Position numbers and translations under genes: made by a program. Below the pieces are notes generated by a model. That model was not told the origin of the DNA. It ran no database searches and saw only the letters and a list, made by a program, of their open reading frames with translations. DNA of 64,000 bases from Xanthomonas sp. DAR 34887 (GTDB taxonomy: Bacteria; Pseudomonadota; Gammaproteobacteria; Xanthomonadales; Xanthomonadaceae): contig NZ_CP162490.1 of assembly GCF_041245805.1 (NCBI RefSeq), forward strand, positions 1,031,001 to 1,095,000. The letters run 5' to 3'. Positions within the stretch are counted from its first letter, which is position 1; each line of letters begins with the position of its first letter. Shown here one piece after another: positions 26,200 to 35,044 of the stretch.

Positions 26200-27904
26200 G
26201 GGGGATCTCCTGGCGCTGGGTCGCGGGGTTGCTCTCCAGCATGGTGCTGTTGGCGGTGTTCGGCGGCACCAGCGGCCACACGTTGGCGCGCGCGTCGATG
26301 GCCACATGCAGCAGCGCCGGACCCGGCTGCGCCAGCAGTTCGGCCAGGCCGTCCTCGACCTGGCCGCGCGCGGTGATGCGCTTGGCCGGGATGCCGAACA
26401 CCTGCGCCAGCGCGGCGAAGTCCGGGTTGTCGGACAGGTCGATCTCGCTGTAGCGCTCGGCGAAGAATAGTTCCTGCCACTGCCGCACCATGCCCAGCGA
26501 ACTGTTGTCCAGCAGCACGATCTTCACCGGCAGCTTGCAGCGCGCGATGGTCACCAGCTCCTGCACGTTCATCATGAAACTGCCGTCGCCGCTGACCAGC
26601 ACCACGGTGCGGTCCGGGCAGGCGAACTGCGCGCCCATCGCTGCCGGCAGGCCGAAGCCCATGGTGCCCAGCGCGCCGCTGGTCAGGTGGTTGCGCGGAT
26701 GGTTGAAGCGGCAATGCTGCGCCACCCACATCTGGTGCTGGCCGACGTCGCAGGCGATCACGGTATCGGCCGGGGCCAGCTCGCTCAGCCGCTTCAGCAG
26801 GCCGGGTGCGTAGATGTCCTCGCCCGGCGCGTCGTAGCGCGCGCCGAATTTTTCGCGATGGCCGATGCAGCGCGCATGCCACGCCTCGCAGGTGCTGGTC
26901 GCCGCGCTCAGCGCGCGCAGCGCTTCGGCCACGTCGCCGGGCACGGCGATGTCGGCCTGGCGCAGCTTGGAGATCTCGCAGGCGTCGGCATCCAGGTGGA
27001 TGACCCGCGCGAACGGGGCGAACTCGGCCAGCTTGCCGGTCGCCCGGTCGTCGAAGCGCGCGCCGACCACGATCAGCAGGTCCGACTCCTGCACCGCCAT
27101 GTTGGCGGCGCGGGTGCCGTGCATGCCGAGCATGCCCAGGTAGTGCGGATGCCCGTGCGGCAACGCGCCCAGCCCGCGCAGGGTCAGCACGGTGGGGATG
27201 CGGGTGGCGTCGACGAAGTGGCGGAACGCGTCCACCGCATTGGCCAGGGCGATGCCGCCGCCGCCGTAGATCACCGGCTTGTCGGCGCCGGCGATCGCCG
27301 CCAGCGCGTCGGCCAGGGCCGCCGCGTGCGGTGCCGGCGGTGTCGGCACCGCGGCCGGCACGTGGTCGGGCAGGTGCGAGGCGTCGGCCAGCTGCACGTC
27401 CTTGGGCAGATCGATCAGCACCGGTCCCGGACGCCCTTCGCGGGCGATGCGGAACGCGTCGCGCAGCACCTGCGGCAGGTCGTCCACACGGCGCACCAGG
27501 AAGCTGTGCTTGACGATCGGCAGGGTCAGCCCGAACACGTCCAGTTCCTGGAACGCGTCGGTGCCCAGCAGCGGCGTGGCGACCTGCCCGGTCAGGCAGA
27601 TCATCGGCACCGAATCCAGCATCGCATCGGCGATGCCGGTGACCAGGTTGGAGGCGCCCGGGCCGGACGTGGCGACGCAGACCCCGACCCGCCCGCTGGC
27701 GCGGGCGTAGCCGTTGGCGGCCAGCGCCGCGCCCTGCTCGTGGCGGACCAGGATGTGCTTGAGCTGGCTGTCTACCAGCGCGTCGTAGAACGGCATGATG
27801 GTGCCGCCCGGATAGCCGAACAGCGTGTCCACGCCTTCGGCTTCCAGGGCCTGCGTCAGCCAGCGCGCGCCGTTGCGGGGCGTGCCGTGAGCGGAGGAGT
27901 TCAT
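26183..27904 (-). CDS. ilvG: Acetolactate synthase large (catalytic) subunit
   Basis: A 573-aa thiamin-diphosphate and FAD enzyme that makes acetolactate or acetohydroxybutyrate. The catalytic Glu lies in VRHEQGAALAANGYARAS, GYPGGTIMPFYDAL is near the N-terminus, the FAD region contains VVGARFDDRATGKL, and the ThDP motif is VSGDGSFMMNVQELVTI through LLDNSSLGMVRQWQELFF. It works with the IlvM-like subunit encoded next. ilvC lies 43 bp upstream. Confidence 0.96.
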   Translation of the reverse strand: MNSSAHGTPRNGARWLTQALEAEGVDTLFGYPGGTIMPFYDALVDSQLKHILVRHEQGAALAANGYARASGRVGVCVATSGPGASNLVTGIADAMLDSVPMICLTGQVATPLLGTDAFQELDVFGLTLPIVKHSFLVRRVDDLPQVLRDAFRIAREGRPGPVLIDLPKDVQLADASHLPDHVPAAVPTPPAPHAAALADALAAIAGADKPVIYGGGGIALANAVDAFRHFVDATRIPTVLTLRGLGALPHGHPHYLGMLGMHGTRAANMAVQESDLLIVVGARFDDRATGKLAEFAPFARVIHLDADACEISKLRQADIAVPGDVAEALRALSAATSTCEAWHARCIGHREKFGARYDAPGEDIYAPGLLKRLSELAPADTVIACDVGQHQMWVAQHCRFNHPRNHLTSGALGTMGFGLPAAMGAQFACPDRTVVLVSGDGSFMMNVQELVTIARCKLPVKIVLLDNSSLGMVRQWQELFFAERYSEIDLSDNPDFAALAQVFGIPAKRITARGQVEDGLAELLAQPGPALLHVAIDARANVWPLVPPNTANSTMLESNPATQRQEIPHAIPA

Positions 27905-27947
27905 ACGGTGGCGACCTTTCGGTGGAAGCGGGTGGGGGAGCCGCGGG

Positions 27948-28958
27948 TTACGCGGCTTGCTGGCCGGTCGCGGCCGGCTTGGCGGCAGCGGCGTCGTTGC
28001 TCAGCCAGACCATCTTGGCGCGCAGCTGCTTGCCGACCACTTCGATCGGGTGCTCCAGATCGGCCTGCTTGAACTTGGTGTAGTTCGGCAGCCCGGCGTT
28101 GTATTCGGCCACCCAGTTCTTGGTGAAGGTGCCGTTCTGGATATCGGTCAGCACGTCGCGCATGCGCTCCTTGGTGGCCGCGTCGATCACGCGCGGGCCG
28201 CTGACGTAGTCGCCGTACTGCGCGGTCTCGGAGACGAACTCGAGCATGCGGGTGATGCCGCCTTCGTAGAACAGGTCCACGATCAGCTTCAGTTCGTGCA
28301 GCACTTCGTAGTAGGCGATTTCCGGCTGGTAACCGGCTTCCACCAGCACTTCGAAGCCGGCCTGGACCAGCGACGAGGCGCCGCCGCACAGCACCGCCTG
28401 CTCGCCGAACAGGTCGGTCTCGGTCTCTTCCTTGAAGGTGGTCTTGATCAGGTTGGCGCGTGCGCCGCCCAGGCCGGCGGCGTACTCGAGCGCGAACTGC
28501 TCGGCCTTGCCGCTCTTGTCCTGGTACACGGCCCAGATGCACGGCACGCCGCGGCCGATCTCGTACTCGCGGCGCACCAGTGCGCCCGGTCCCTTCGGCG
28601 CGACCAGCACCACGTCCAGGTCTTCGCGCGGCTTGATCATGTCGAAATGCACGTTCAGGCCGTGCGCGAACAGCAGGCAGGCGCCCTGTTTCATGTTCGG
28701 CGCCAACACCTCGTCGTACAGCTTCTTCTGCACCATGTCCGGGGTCAGTACCGCGACCAGGTCGGCGTCCTTGACCGCGTCGGCGGGGCTCTTCACCACG
28801 AAGCCGTCGGCCTGCGCCTTGGCTTCGGTCGGGCCGCCCGCGCGCAGGCCGACGGTGACGTCGAAGCCGGACTCGCGCAGGTTCAGCGCGTGCGCGCGGC
28901 CCTGGCTGCCGTAACCGACGATGGCGATCTTGGTGGTGGGCTGTGCGGAACTGGTCAT
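27948..28958 (-). CDS. ilvC: Ketol-acid reductoisomerase
   Basis: A 336-aa class I enzyme that isomerises and reduces acetolactate with NADPH and Mg2+. The N-terminal Rossmann part begins KIAIVGYGSQGRAHALNLRE (GxGxxG). The C-terminal knotted domain has LFGEQAVLCGGASSLVQAGF with the metal ligands, and FVSETAQYGDYVSGPRV. It is the first structural gene of the ilv-leu operon, after a leader with an attenuator. Confidence 0.97.
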   Translation of the reverse strand: MTSSAQPTTKIAIVGYGSQGRAHALNLRESGFDVTVGLRAGGPTEAKAQADGFVVKSPADAVKDADLVAVLTPDMVQKKLYDEVLAPNMKQGACLLFAHGLNVHFDMIKPREDLDVVLVAPKGPGALVRREYEIGRGVPCIWAVYQDKSGKAEQFALEYAAGLGGARANLIKTTFKEETETDLFGEQAVLCGGASSLVQAGFEVLVEAGYQPEIAYYEVLHELKLIVDLFYEGGITRMLEFVSETAQYGDYVSGPRVIDAATKERMRDVLTDIQNGTFTKNWVAEYNAGLPNYTKFKQADLEHPIEVVGKQLRAKMVWLSNDAAAAKPAATGQQAA

Positions 28959-29021
28959 GGGGCGAATTTCCTCGAAGCGTGTGGGTAGGAAGGGAAGCGG
29001 GTGTTTCGCGGTTACTAAAAT

Positions 29022-29051
29022 GAAAAACCCCGCGCCGTTGCCGGTGCGGGG
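29022..29051 (-). terminator. ilv operon attenuator (Rho-independent terminator before ilvC)
   Basis: Read on the minus strand, ACCCCGCACCGGCAACGGCG then CGGGGTTTTT forms a GC hairpin directly followed by five Ts. It sits about 27 bp after the stop of the leader peptide and 63 bp before ilvC. A terminator in front of the operon, combined with the leader peptide, is the hallmark of transcription attenuation. Confidence 0.85.
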
Positions 29052-29078
29052 TCTGATCGAATCCAGGCTGCTTGTCGC

Positions 29079-29207
29079 TTACACGCCGGTTCGTCCCGCA
29101 CTTGTGGGCGAGGTAATAAGCACGAGTACGAGGAGCGACGCGGCGGCGTCCGCGCGCAGCGCGGCGGGCAGGCGGGTCGGCTTCGGGCTGGTGTGGCGAT
29201 GCAACAT
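29079..29207 (-). CDS. ilvL: ilv leader peptide (attenuator peptide)
   Basis: A 42-aa ORF upstream of ilvC whose middle contains SLLVLVLITS, seven consecutive branched-chain residues (Leu, Leu, Val, Leu, Val, Leu, Ile). Ribosome stalling at these codons when charged Leu, Val or Ile tRNA is scarce would prevent the terminator downstream and allow transcription of the operon. It ends 27 bp before the terminator hairpin. No Shine-Dalgarno is visible and the predicted transcription start falls on its ATG, so it may be translated leaderless. Confidence 0.85.
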   Translation of the reverse strand: MLHRHTSPKPTRLPAALRADAAASLLVLVLITSPTSAGRTGV

Positions 29208-29213
29208 GCAGCG

Positions 29214-29243
29214 AGATAAACATGGCCTTTGCAGGGCTGTCAA
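29214..29243 (-). promoter_or_regulatory. Probable sigma-70 promoter of the ilv-leu operon
   Basis: The minus strand has a perfect -35 TTGACA (29238-29243) and a -10-like TTATCT (29214-29219) with an 18-bp spacer. This places +1 at about 29207, the first base of the leader-peptide ATG. Confidence 0.6.
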
Positions 29244-29481
29244 CCCTGCTGCCGCGTCGAAACCGCGAATGTGCCGAAAGCCGCACCAGCACAGCATCGT
29301 TACGCCTGAAACGGTGCGCGGGCACAGCGTCTGCGCGGCCGATTGCGCGGAAAATCGGCACCTCGCGCGCCTGCGACACGCTGTCAACTGGCGGTTGCCG
29401 TCCTGCGGTACTCTGGCGCGGTTGCCACGGCCCACGCCGTTGCCGGCCACCTTCAACCACTTCCGTTCGACGATCCGGCGC

Positions 29482-30117
29482 ATGCATTCCGAATCTCTTC
29501 CCGTGGCGCTCGCTCCGCGCAAGCCCTCCGCGTCGGCCGTGGCCGAGAGCGGGCAGGTCACCGGTCTGCTGCAGCGCTGGCGCAGCGGCGACACGCAGGC
29601 CGAAGCGCGATTGCTGGAACTGGTCTATGCCGCGCTGCGCGAGATGGCCGCCGCGCGCATGGCGGTGCGCCATGGCGACGCCCTGCTGCAGCCGACCGCG
29701 CTGGTCCATGAAGCCTTGCTGCGCATGCTCGACGCCGACGTGGAGTACCGCGACCGGGTGCATTTCTTCGCCCTGGCCTCGCTGAAGATGCGCGCGGTGC
29801 TGGTCGATTACGCGCGCGCCAACCTGGCCGCCAAGCGTGGTGGCGGGGCGATGATGATGACCCTGTCGCATGCCGACCGCGATGGCGCCGCGCCCAGCGA
29901 GGAATACCAGGTGCTGGCCCTGCACCAGTCGCTGCAGCGCTTCGCCGATGTCGATCCGCGCGCGGCGCATGCGGTGGAGCTGGCCTACTTCGGCGGCATG
30001 ACCCACGACGAGATCGCCTGCCTGCTCGAGGTGTCGGTGCCGACCGTCGAGCGCGACCTGCGCATCGCCCGCGCCTGGCTCAAGCGCGAACTCAGCGCCG
30101 ATCCGGGCCGCCCATGA
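29482..30117 (+). CDS. ECF-type RNA polymerase sigma factor
   Basis: A 211-aa sigma factor with region 2 (LVYAALREMAAARMAVRHGD, then LVHEALLRMLDADVEYRDRVHFFALASLKMRAVLVDYAR) and region 4 (GGMTHDEIACLLEVSVPTVERDLRIARAWLKREL). The RRAxxxxGG-like linker (ANLAAKRGGGAMMM) is typical of the Xanthomonas/Planctomycetes ECF group linked to Ser/Thr kinases. No anti-sigma factor is adjacent. Instead the next gene, overlapping by 4 bp, is a membrane kinase, so activity is probably controlled by phosphorylation, as known for other ECF-kinase pairs. The ATG at 29482 starts the conserved part. Confidence 0.88.
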   Translation: MHSESLPVALAPRKPSASAVAESGQVTGLLQRWRSGDTQAEARLLELVYAALREMAAARMAVRHGDALLQPTALVHEALLRMLDADVEYRDRVHFFALASLKMRAVLVDYARANLAAKRGGGAMMMTLSHADRDGAAPSEEYQVLALHQSLQRFADVDPRAAHAVELAYFGGMTHDEIACLLEVSVPTVERDLRIARAWLKRELSADPGRP

Positions 30118-32858
30118 GCGACGAACGCTGGCAACAGGTACGCCAGCTGTTCGAATCGGTCTGCGATCTGCCGCCGGCGCAGTGGCAGCCGACCCTGGAG
30201 CGGCTCAGCCAGGATCCGGCGCTGGTGCAGGAAGCGCTGGCCCTGCTCGCCGCGCAGACCGTGCAGTTGCAGCAAGTGGCCGAACCGTTGCGGGCGTTGG
30301 CCGGACGCATGGCCGCGCCGGAACTGGGCGTGGGCGACCGGCTCGGTCCATGGCGGCTGACCCGCTTCCTGGCCAGCGGCGGCATGGGCAGCGTGTTCGT
30401 CGCCGAGCGCGCGGACGAGCAATATCAGCGGCAGGTGGCGGTGAAGCTGCTGCGCGGCCTGCCCGACGCGTTGACCGCGCAGCGGCTGGCGGCCGAGCGG
30501 CAGATCCTGGCCAGCCTGCAGCATCCCAACGTCGCGCGGCTGTACGACGGCGGCGCCACCCCGGGCGGGCAGCCGTACCTGGTGATGGAGTACGTCGACG
30601 GCGTCGCCCTGGATGTCTACCTGCAGGCGCGGGGCTTGGACCTTCCGGCGCGGCTGCAGCTGTTCCTGCGCATCTGCCGCGCGGTGCAGGCGGCGCACCA
30701 GCGGCTGGTGCTGCATTGCGACCTGAAGCCCGGCAACGTGCTGGTCCGCGCCGATGGCGAGCCGGTACTGCTGGACTTCGGCATCGCGCGATTGCAGGAC
30801 GCGGCCGACGGCGCCGAGCGCGGCCGCTTCTGCACGCCGCCCTATGCCAGCCCCGAACTGCTGGCCGGGCAGCCGGTGGGCGTGGCCGGCGACGTCTACA
30901 GCCTGGGCGTGATGCTGATCGAAGTGCTGTCCGGGCAGCGTCTGCCGGCGCACGCCGGGGCCGGGGCGGCCTGCCCCGCACCCAGTGCGCTTGCGCAGCG
31001 GCCGGCGGCGCGCCGGCAGCTGCGCGGCGACCTGGATGCGATCGCGGCCAAGGCCTGCGCGCAGGATCCGGCGCAGCGCTATGCCAACGTCGCCGAGCTG
31101 GCCGCCGATCTGCAACGCCATCTCGACCGCCGCCCGGTACAGGCGCGTGGCGGCGGCCGCCGCTATGCGCTGACCTGCCTGCTGCGCCGCCGCTGGCGTG
31201 AAAGCGCGGTGGCCGCGGCGGTGCTGCTGCTCAGCGCCGGCTTCATGTGGCGCCTGCTGGAGACCCGCGCACAGGCGCAGCGCGAGGCGGCGATCGCGCA
31301 GCAGGTCAGCCAGTTCATGACCGCCGCCTTCGACGCCGCCGATCCGCGCAGCCGCGGCGCCCATGGCACCGAGACGATCAGCGCGCGGCAGGTGCTGGAC
31401 AGCTGCGCGGCGCAACTGGACCAAGGCCTGGCGCAATCGCCGGCAGTGCGCGCGCGGTTGCGGGCCACGCTCGGTCGCGCCTACCTGAACCTGGGCGAGG
31501 ACGCGCGTGCCGAGGCGCTGTTGCGTCAGGCCGCGCGCGAACTGCAGAGCGCACAGGTCGACGCGCCGGCATTGGCATCGCTGGCGCTCGGCGACCTGGC
31601 GGTGCTGCTGTCCAACAACGAGCGCGGCGATGCGCTGGCCGTGGCGAACGAGGCATTGCGCCTCGCCGAACGCAGCGGCGACCGCGACGCCCTGGCCAAG
31701 GCGACCAACGCGATGGGTCTGGCCTTGAGCCGCGTCGGGCGCGCCGACGAAGCCGTGGCGATGCTGCAGCGCTCGCTGGCATTGCGGATGCAGCCGGGAA
31801 CGAAGACCGACGGCGGCCCGTCCTCGGTGATGCACAACCTGGGCCAGGTGTTCAAGGCCAAGGGCGATCAGGCGCAGGCCGAGCAGTGGTACCGGCGCGC
31901 ATTGGCGCTGAAGGAACGCGAATCCGGCGTGCGCAGCGTCGACTACCTGCACAGCGCCGACGGCCTGGCCAAAGCACTGGCCGCGCAGGGCGAATTGCCC
32001 GAGGCGAGCGCGCTGATGCAGCGCAACCTGGAACTGGCGCGTGCGCTGTTTGGCGCGCAGAGTCCGCTGCTGGCCGATGCGGAGAACGAACTCGCGTCGG
32101 TGTACCAGGATGCCGGCGATTTCGCGGCGGCACGCACGCACTATCTGCAGGCGCTGGCGATGCTGCCAGCGCTGGGGTTGGCGCAAAGCGTCGATCATGC
32201 GCGCTATCTCAACAACCTGGCCACGCTGGAAGAATCGCGCGGCGATCTGGCCGCTGCCGAAGACCTGTATCGGCAGTCCTGGCAGATCCGCCGCCAGCGG
32301 CTGGACCCGGACAACCCGATGACGCTCAATGCCGAAAGCAACCTCGGCCGCATGCTGCTGCGCCAGGATCGGGTGGACGAAGCCGAGCCGCTGTTGCGAC
32401 ACGCCTACGAGGGCATGGCGCGGCAGTATCCGGTCGACCATCCGCGGCAATTGGTGCAGCGCCTGAACCAGGTGGAGCTGCGCATGCGCCGTGGCGAACT
32501 GGCGCGCGCGCAACGCGAGCTGGACGCGATACGGCCCGTGGCCGGCTGGCCTTCGACGCAGCTGCAGCGGCGCCGCGACATGTTGGCCGCGGAACTGGCG
32601 CAGCGCGCCGGCGACACCACCGCCGCGCTGCGCGGCTGGGAACAGGTGGTGCAGGCGGACCAGGCCGAACTGGGCGGCGCGGCGGTGCCGACGGCGATGG
32701 CGCGGGTGTCGCTCGCCGAAGCGCTGCTCGCCGCCGGCCGGCGCGAGGAGGCGCACGCGCAATTGCGACAAGCGCGGCCGGTGCTGGTCGCGCAACTGGC
32801 GCCGCAGGCCGAGTTGCTGCGCCGCCTGGATTCCGGGCAGGCGCTCGCTTCGCGCTGA
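30114..32858 (+). CDS. Transmembrane Ser/Thr protein kinase with C-terminal TPR repeats
   Basis: A 914-aa protein. The cytoplasmic kinase domain (about 80-335) has a glycine loop FLASGGMGSVFVAE, Lys111 in VAVKLL, catalytic Asp203 in HCDLKPGNVL and DFG at 221-223, then SPELLAG and a DVYSLGVMLIEVLSG region. The residue before the catalytic Asp is Cys, not Arg (HCD), so it is a non-RD kinase. One transmembrane helix (about 363-383) separates it from roughly 500 residues of tetratricopeptide repeats, probably periplasmic. It likely senses an envelope signal and phosphorylates the ECF sigma factor encoded just upstream. Confidence 0.9.
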   Translation: MSDERWQQVRQLFESVCDLPPAQWQPTLERLSQDPALVQEALALLAAQTVQLQQVAEPLRALAGRMAAPELGVGDRLGPWRLTRFLASGGMGSVFVAERADEQYQRQVAVKLLRGLPDALTAQRLAAERQILASLQHPNVARLYDGGATPGGQPYLVMEYVDGVALDVYLQARGLDLPARLQLFLRICRAVQAAHQRLVLHCDLKPGNVLVRADGEPVLLDFGIARLQDAADGAERGRFCTPPYASPELLAGQPVGVAGDVYSLGVMLIEVLSGQRLPAHAGAGAACPAPSALAQRPAARRQLRGDLDAIAAKACAQDPAQRYANVAELAADLQRHLDRRPVQARGGGRRYALTCLLRRRWRESAVAAAVLLLSAGFMWRLLETRAQAQREAAIAQQVSQFMTAAFDAADPRSRGAHGTETISARQVLDSCAAQLDQGLAQSPAVRARLRATLGRAYLNLGEDARAEALLRQAARELQSAQVDAPALASLALGDLAVLLSNNERGDALAVANEALRLAERSGDRDALAKATNAMGLALSRVGRADEAVAMLQRSLALRMQPGTKTDGGPSSVMHNLGQVFKAKGDQAQAEQWYRRALALKERESGVRSVDYLHSADGLAKALAAQGELPEASALMQRNLELARALFGAQSPLLADAENELASVYQDAGDFAAARTHYLQALAMLPALGLAQSVDHARYLNNLATLEESRGDLAAAEDLYRQSWQIRRQRLDPDNPMTLNAESNLGRMLLRQDRVDEAEPLLRHAYEGMARQYPVDHPRQLVQRLNQVELRMRRGELARAQRELDAIRPVAGWPSTQLQRRRDMLAAELAQRAGDTTAALRGWEQVVQADQAELGGAAVPTAMARVSLAEALLAAGRREEAHAQLRQARPVLVAQLAPQAELLRRLDSGQALASR

Positions 32859-32925
32859 GCGCGGCGGCGGGGATGCGCCGCGTCCGCGCAGCGCCGACAA
32901 TGGAACGCCGTGCAAGGTGTTCGCC

Positions 32926-33906
32926 ATGTCCCGTCCCGAAGACCAGCCGCCATCGCCGACAACCACCGATGCGGAGTGCGCCGCGCGCATCGCCTACGAA
33001 TGGAGTCTGCTGGGCGATCCGCCGCCGGCCGCTGCGCCGCATCTGCGCCGCAAGGCGCCGTTGCCGATGCAGCTCGACGACGCGCGCATCGCCAGCGCGC
33101 TGCGGTTGATGGAGCGCAATCCGGCGGGACCGCTGTCGCTGGACGCGATCGCCGGCCATGTCGGCCTGAGCCCGTTCCACTTCCAGCGCACGTTTCTGGA
33201 GGCGATGGGCGAGACGCCCAGCGCGTACATCCGCCGCGTCCGCCTGGACCGCGCCGCGATGAACCTGGCGATGAGCGAGGCGCCGGTGCTGGAAATCGCG
33301 CTGACCTGCGGCTACGCCAGCCACGAGGCCTTCATCCGCGCCTTCCAGCGCCAGTTCGGGCTGGTTCCCAGCCAATACCGCGCGTTCGCCCGGCAGGTCT
33401 CGGTGGGCCCGGCACCCGGCGACGCCGAGCGGGCCGCACAGGCGCGGGTGGCGCGACACGGCGCACAGCGGCTGTTGGCGCTGCGCTTTTTCGGGCCATG
33501 GACCGAGGTGGAGACCTATTGGCAGCGCTTTGCCGACGTGCTGTGCTCGGCCGGAATCGATCCGCAGGCGTGCCAGCCGGTGGGCGTGGTCAAGGACACG
33601 CCGGAAATCACCGCGCCGGCGATGTTGCGTTACGACTGTGCCGTGGTCGACACCGGGTTGGACGTGGCCGGCACTGCGCTGACCCCGATCGAGTTCGAGC
33701 CGGGCCGCTATGTTTCGCTGCGCCATCAAGGTCCCTATGCCGAGCTGTTTCATAGCTACCGCGCATTGAGCTTCGCCTGGCTGCACGGCGCGGGGGAGAC
33801 CTTCGCGGCCGATGCGACCGGCGGTTTCCAGTTCTTCCATCAGCCGCCCTGGCTGCACGCAGGTGGCGCCCACGATCTGGATCTGCGCCTGCCGCTGCAG
33901 GGCTGA
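32926..33906 (+). CDS. AraC-family regulator with GyrI-like effector domain
   Basis: A 326-aa protein. Two AraC helix-turn-helix motifs occupy about residues 57-155 (SLDAIAGHVGLSPFHFQRTF and VLEIALTCGYASHEAFIRAF). A GyrI/SbmC-like ligand-binding domain follows (about 175-326; LRFFGPWTEVETYWQRF, EFEPGRYVSLRHQGPYAEL). This is the Rob/BmrR-type architecture that binds small, often lipophilic or drug-like, ligands. The extra 55 residues before the first motif are unusual. It follows the kinase in the same direction after 67 bp and targets are unknown. Confidence 0.87.
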   Translation: MSRPEDQPPSPTTTDAECAARIAYEWSLLGDPPPAAAPHLRRKAPLPMQLDDARIASALRLMERNPAGPLSLDAIAGHVGLSPFHFQRTFLEAMGETPSAYIRRVRLDRAAMNLAMSEAPVLEIALTCGYASHEAFIRAFQRQFGLVPSQYRAFARQVSVGPAPGDAERAAQARVARHGAQRLLALRFFGPWTEVETYWQRFADVLCSAGIDPQACQPVGVVKDTPEITAPAMLRYDCAVVDTGLDVAGTALTPIEFEPGRYVSLRHQGPYAELFHSYRALSFAWLHGAGETFAADATGGFQFFHQPPWLHAGGAHDLDLRLPLQG

Positions 33907-34088
33907 GCGGGCGCCGAGCTCCTTGGCCGGGGCCGCCGACCGACCGCAAGTCCGATCAAGCCGACCGGCAGCGGCCTGGGCATAGTCGCGGCCGAGCGTG
34001 GCCCGGCGTTGCGGCGCCACGCGGGATACCCGGCGCCGCGTGCGCCGGTACGGCATCGGCGAGTTGCGCGGCAGCGACGGAGGCGAGG

Positions 34089-34937
34089 ATGGACCGCTCG
34101 GGCAGCATGGCAGCGGAACCTGTCACGGACGGTGCGTGGACCTGCAGCGCCAGCGACGGCAGCGAAGGTCGCGCGGACGATGCGGCGTGCGCGCCCATCC
34201 GTCTGCTGGGAACGCCGGCATTGGGCGATCCGCTGCGCGCGGTCGGCCTGCGTTACCGCAAGGGCTGGGTACTGCTGGCGTACCTGGCGCTGGAGCGGCG
34301 CGCGCACCGGCGTGTGGCGCTGGCCTGGCTGTTGTGGCCAATGCTGTCCGAAGCCGCGGCACTGACCAATCTGCGCCAGGTGGTGGCCGACCTGCGCCGC
34401 GCGCTGCGGGCGATCGATCGCGATGCCTGGCTGTGGGGCACGCGCCACACCCTGGCGCTGGACCCGCAGGCCCGCTGCGACATCGATGCCCTGGACGTGC
34501 GCTGCACGTCTGCTGCGCTGGACGATGCGATGCTGGATGGCAGGCTTCTGGAGGGCGTGGAGATCGACGACGGCGCCGAGGCCCGGGCCTGGTTGGATGC
34601 GGCCCGGGTGCGTTGCGCAGCCTATGCAGCGCATCGCCTGGAGCGGCGTCGCGATGCCTTGCTCGGCGCAGCCCGGCCGGATCTGGCGATCGGTCTGGCG
34701 CGCCGGCTGCTGGCGGCGGATCCCTGCAATGAGCGCCATGCGCGCGCGCTGATGGCGACGTTGGCGGCGGCCGGCGCGCCAGACCTGGCGCGCTTGGAGT
34801 TCGAGCAACTGCGGCAGCGCCTGCGCAGCGAACTATGCGTTGCGCCGGCGCCGGAGACGCTGCAACTGGCTGCTGCGCTACGCGACGACCTGCGCGCAGA
34901 TCGATCGCGCCAACTGCGGTCCTCCAGCACCCGATAG
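34089..34937 (+). CDS. BTAD/SARP-like transcriptional activator domain protein
   Basis: A 282-aa protein with an N-terminal winged-helix-like segment (RYRKGWVLLAYLALERRAHR, then LAWLLWPMLSEAAALTNLRQ) and a bacterial transcriptional activation domain (BTAD). The BTAD helices appear in ARVRCAAYAAHRLERRRDAL and LLAADPCNERHARALMATLA. It is preceded by a good ribosome site (GGAGGCGAGG). BTAD proteins usually have a long signalling extension; this one stops after the BTAD. It is surrounded by non-coding DNA and has no obvious partner. Confidence 0.75.
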   Translation: MDRSGSMAAEPVTDGAWTCSASDGSEGRADDAACAPIRLLGTPALGDPLRAVGLRYRKGWVLLAYLALERRAHRRVALAWLLWPMLSEAAALTNLRQVVADLRRALRAIDRDAWLWGTRHTLALDPQARCDIDALDVRCTSAALDDAMLDGRLLEGVEIDDGAEARAWLDAARVRCAAYAAHRLERRRDALLGAARPDLAIGLARRLLAADPCNERHARALMATLAAAGAPDLARLEFEQLRQRLRSELCVAPAPETLQLAAALRDDLRADRSRQLRSSSTR

Positions 34938-35044
34938 CCGACGGCGTCGGCGGGACCGGGCGCCGCCACCGGCGTATCGCGCGCCGGCACGTGCCGGCGG
35001 CGAGCCGCGAGCGGCAGGATCGGCAGCCGCCCGATGGGCACCTC

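Noticed and set aside
29985..32990. 1,001-codon minus-strand frame opposite the protein kinase
   Set aside because: A shadow of the kinase-TPR gene; composition is repetitive Arg/Gln/His/Ala and no start signal is present.
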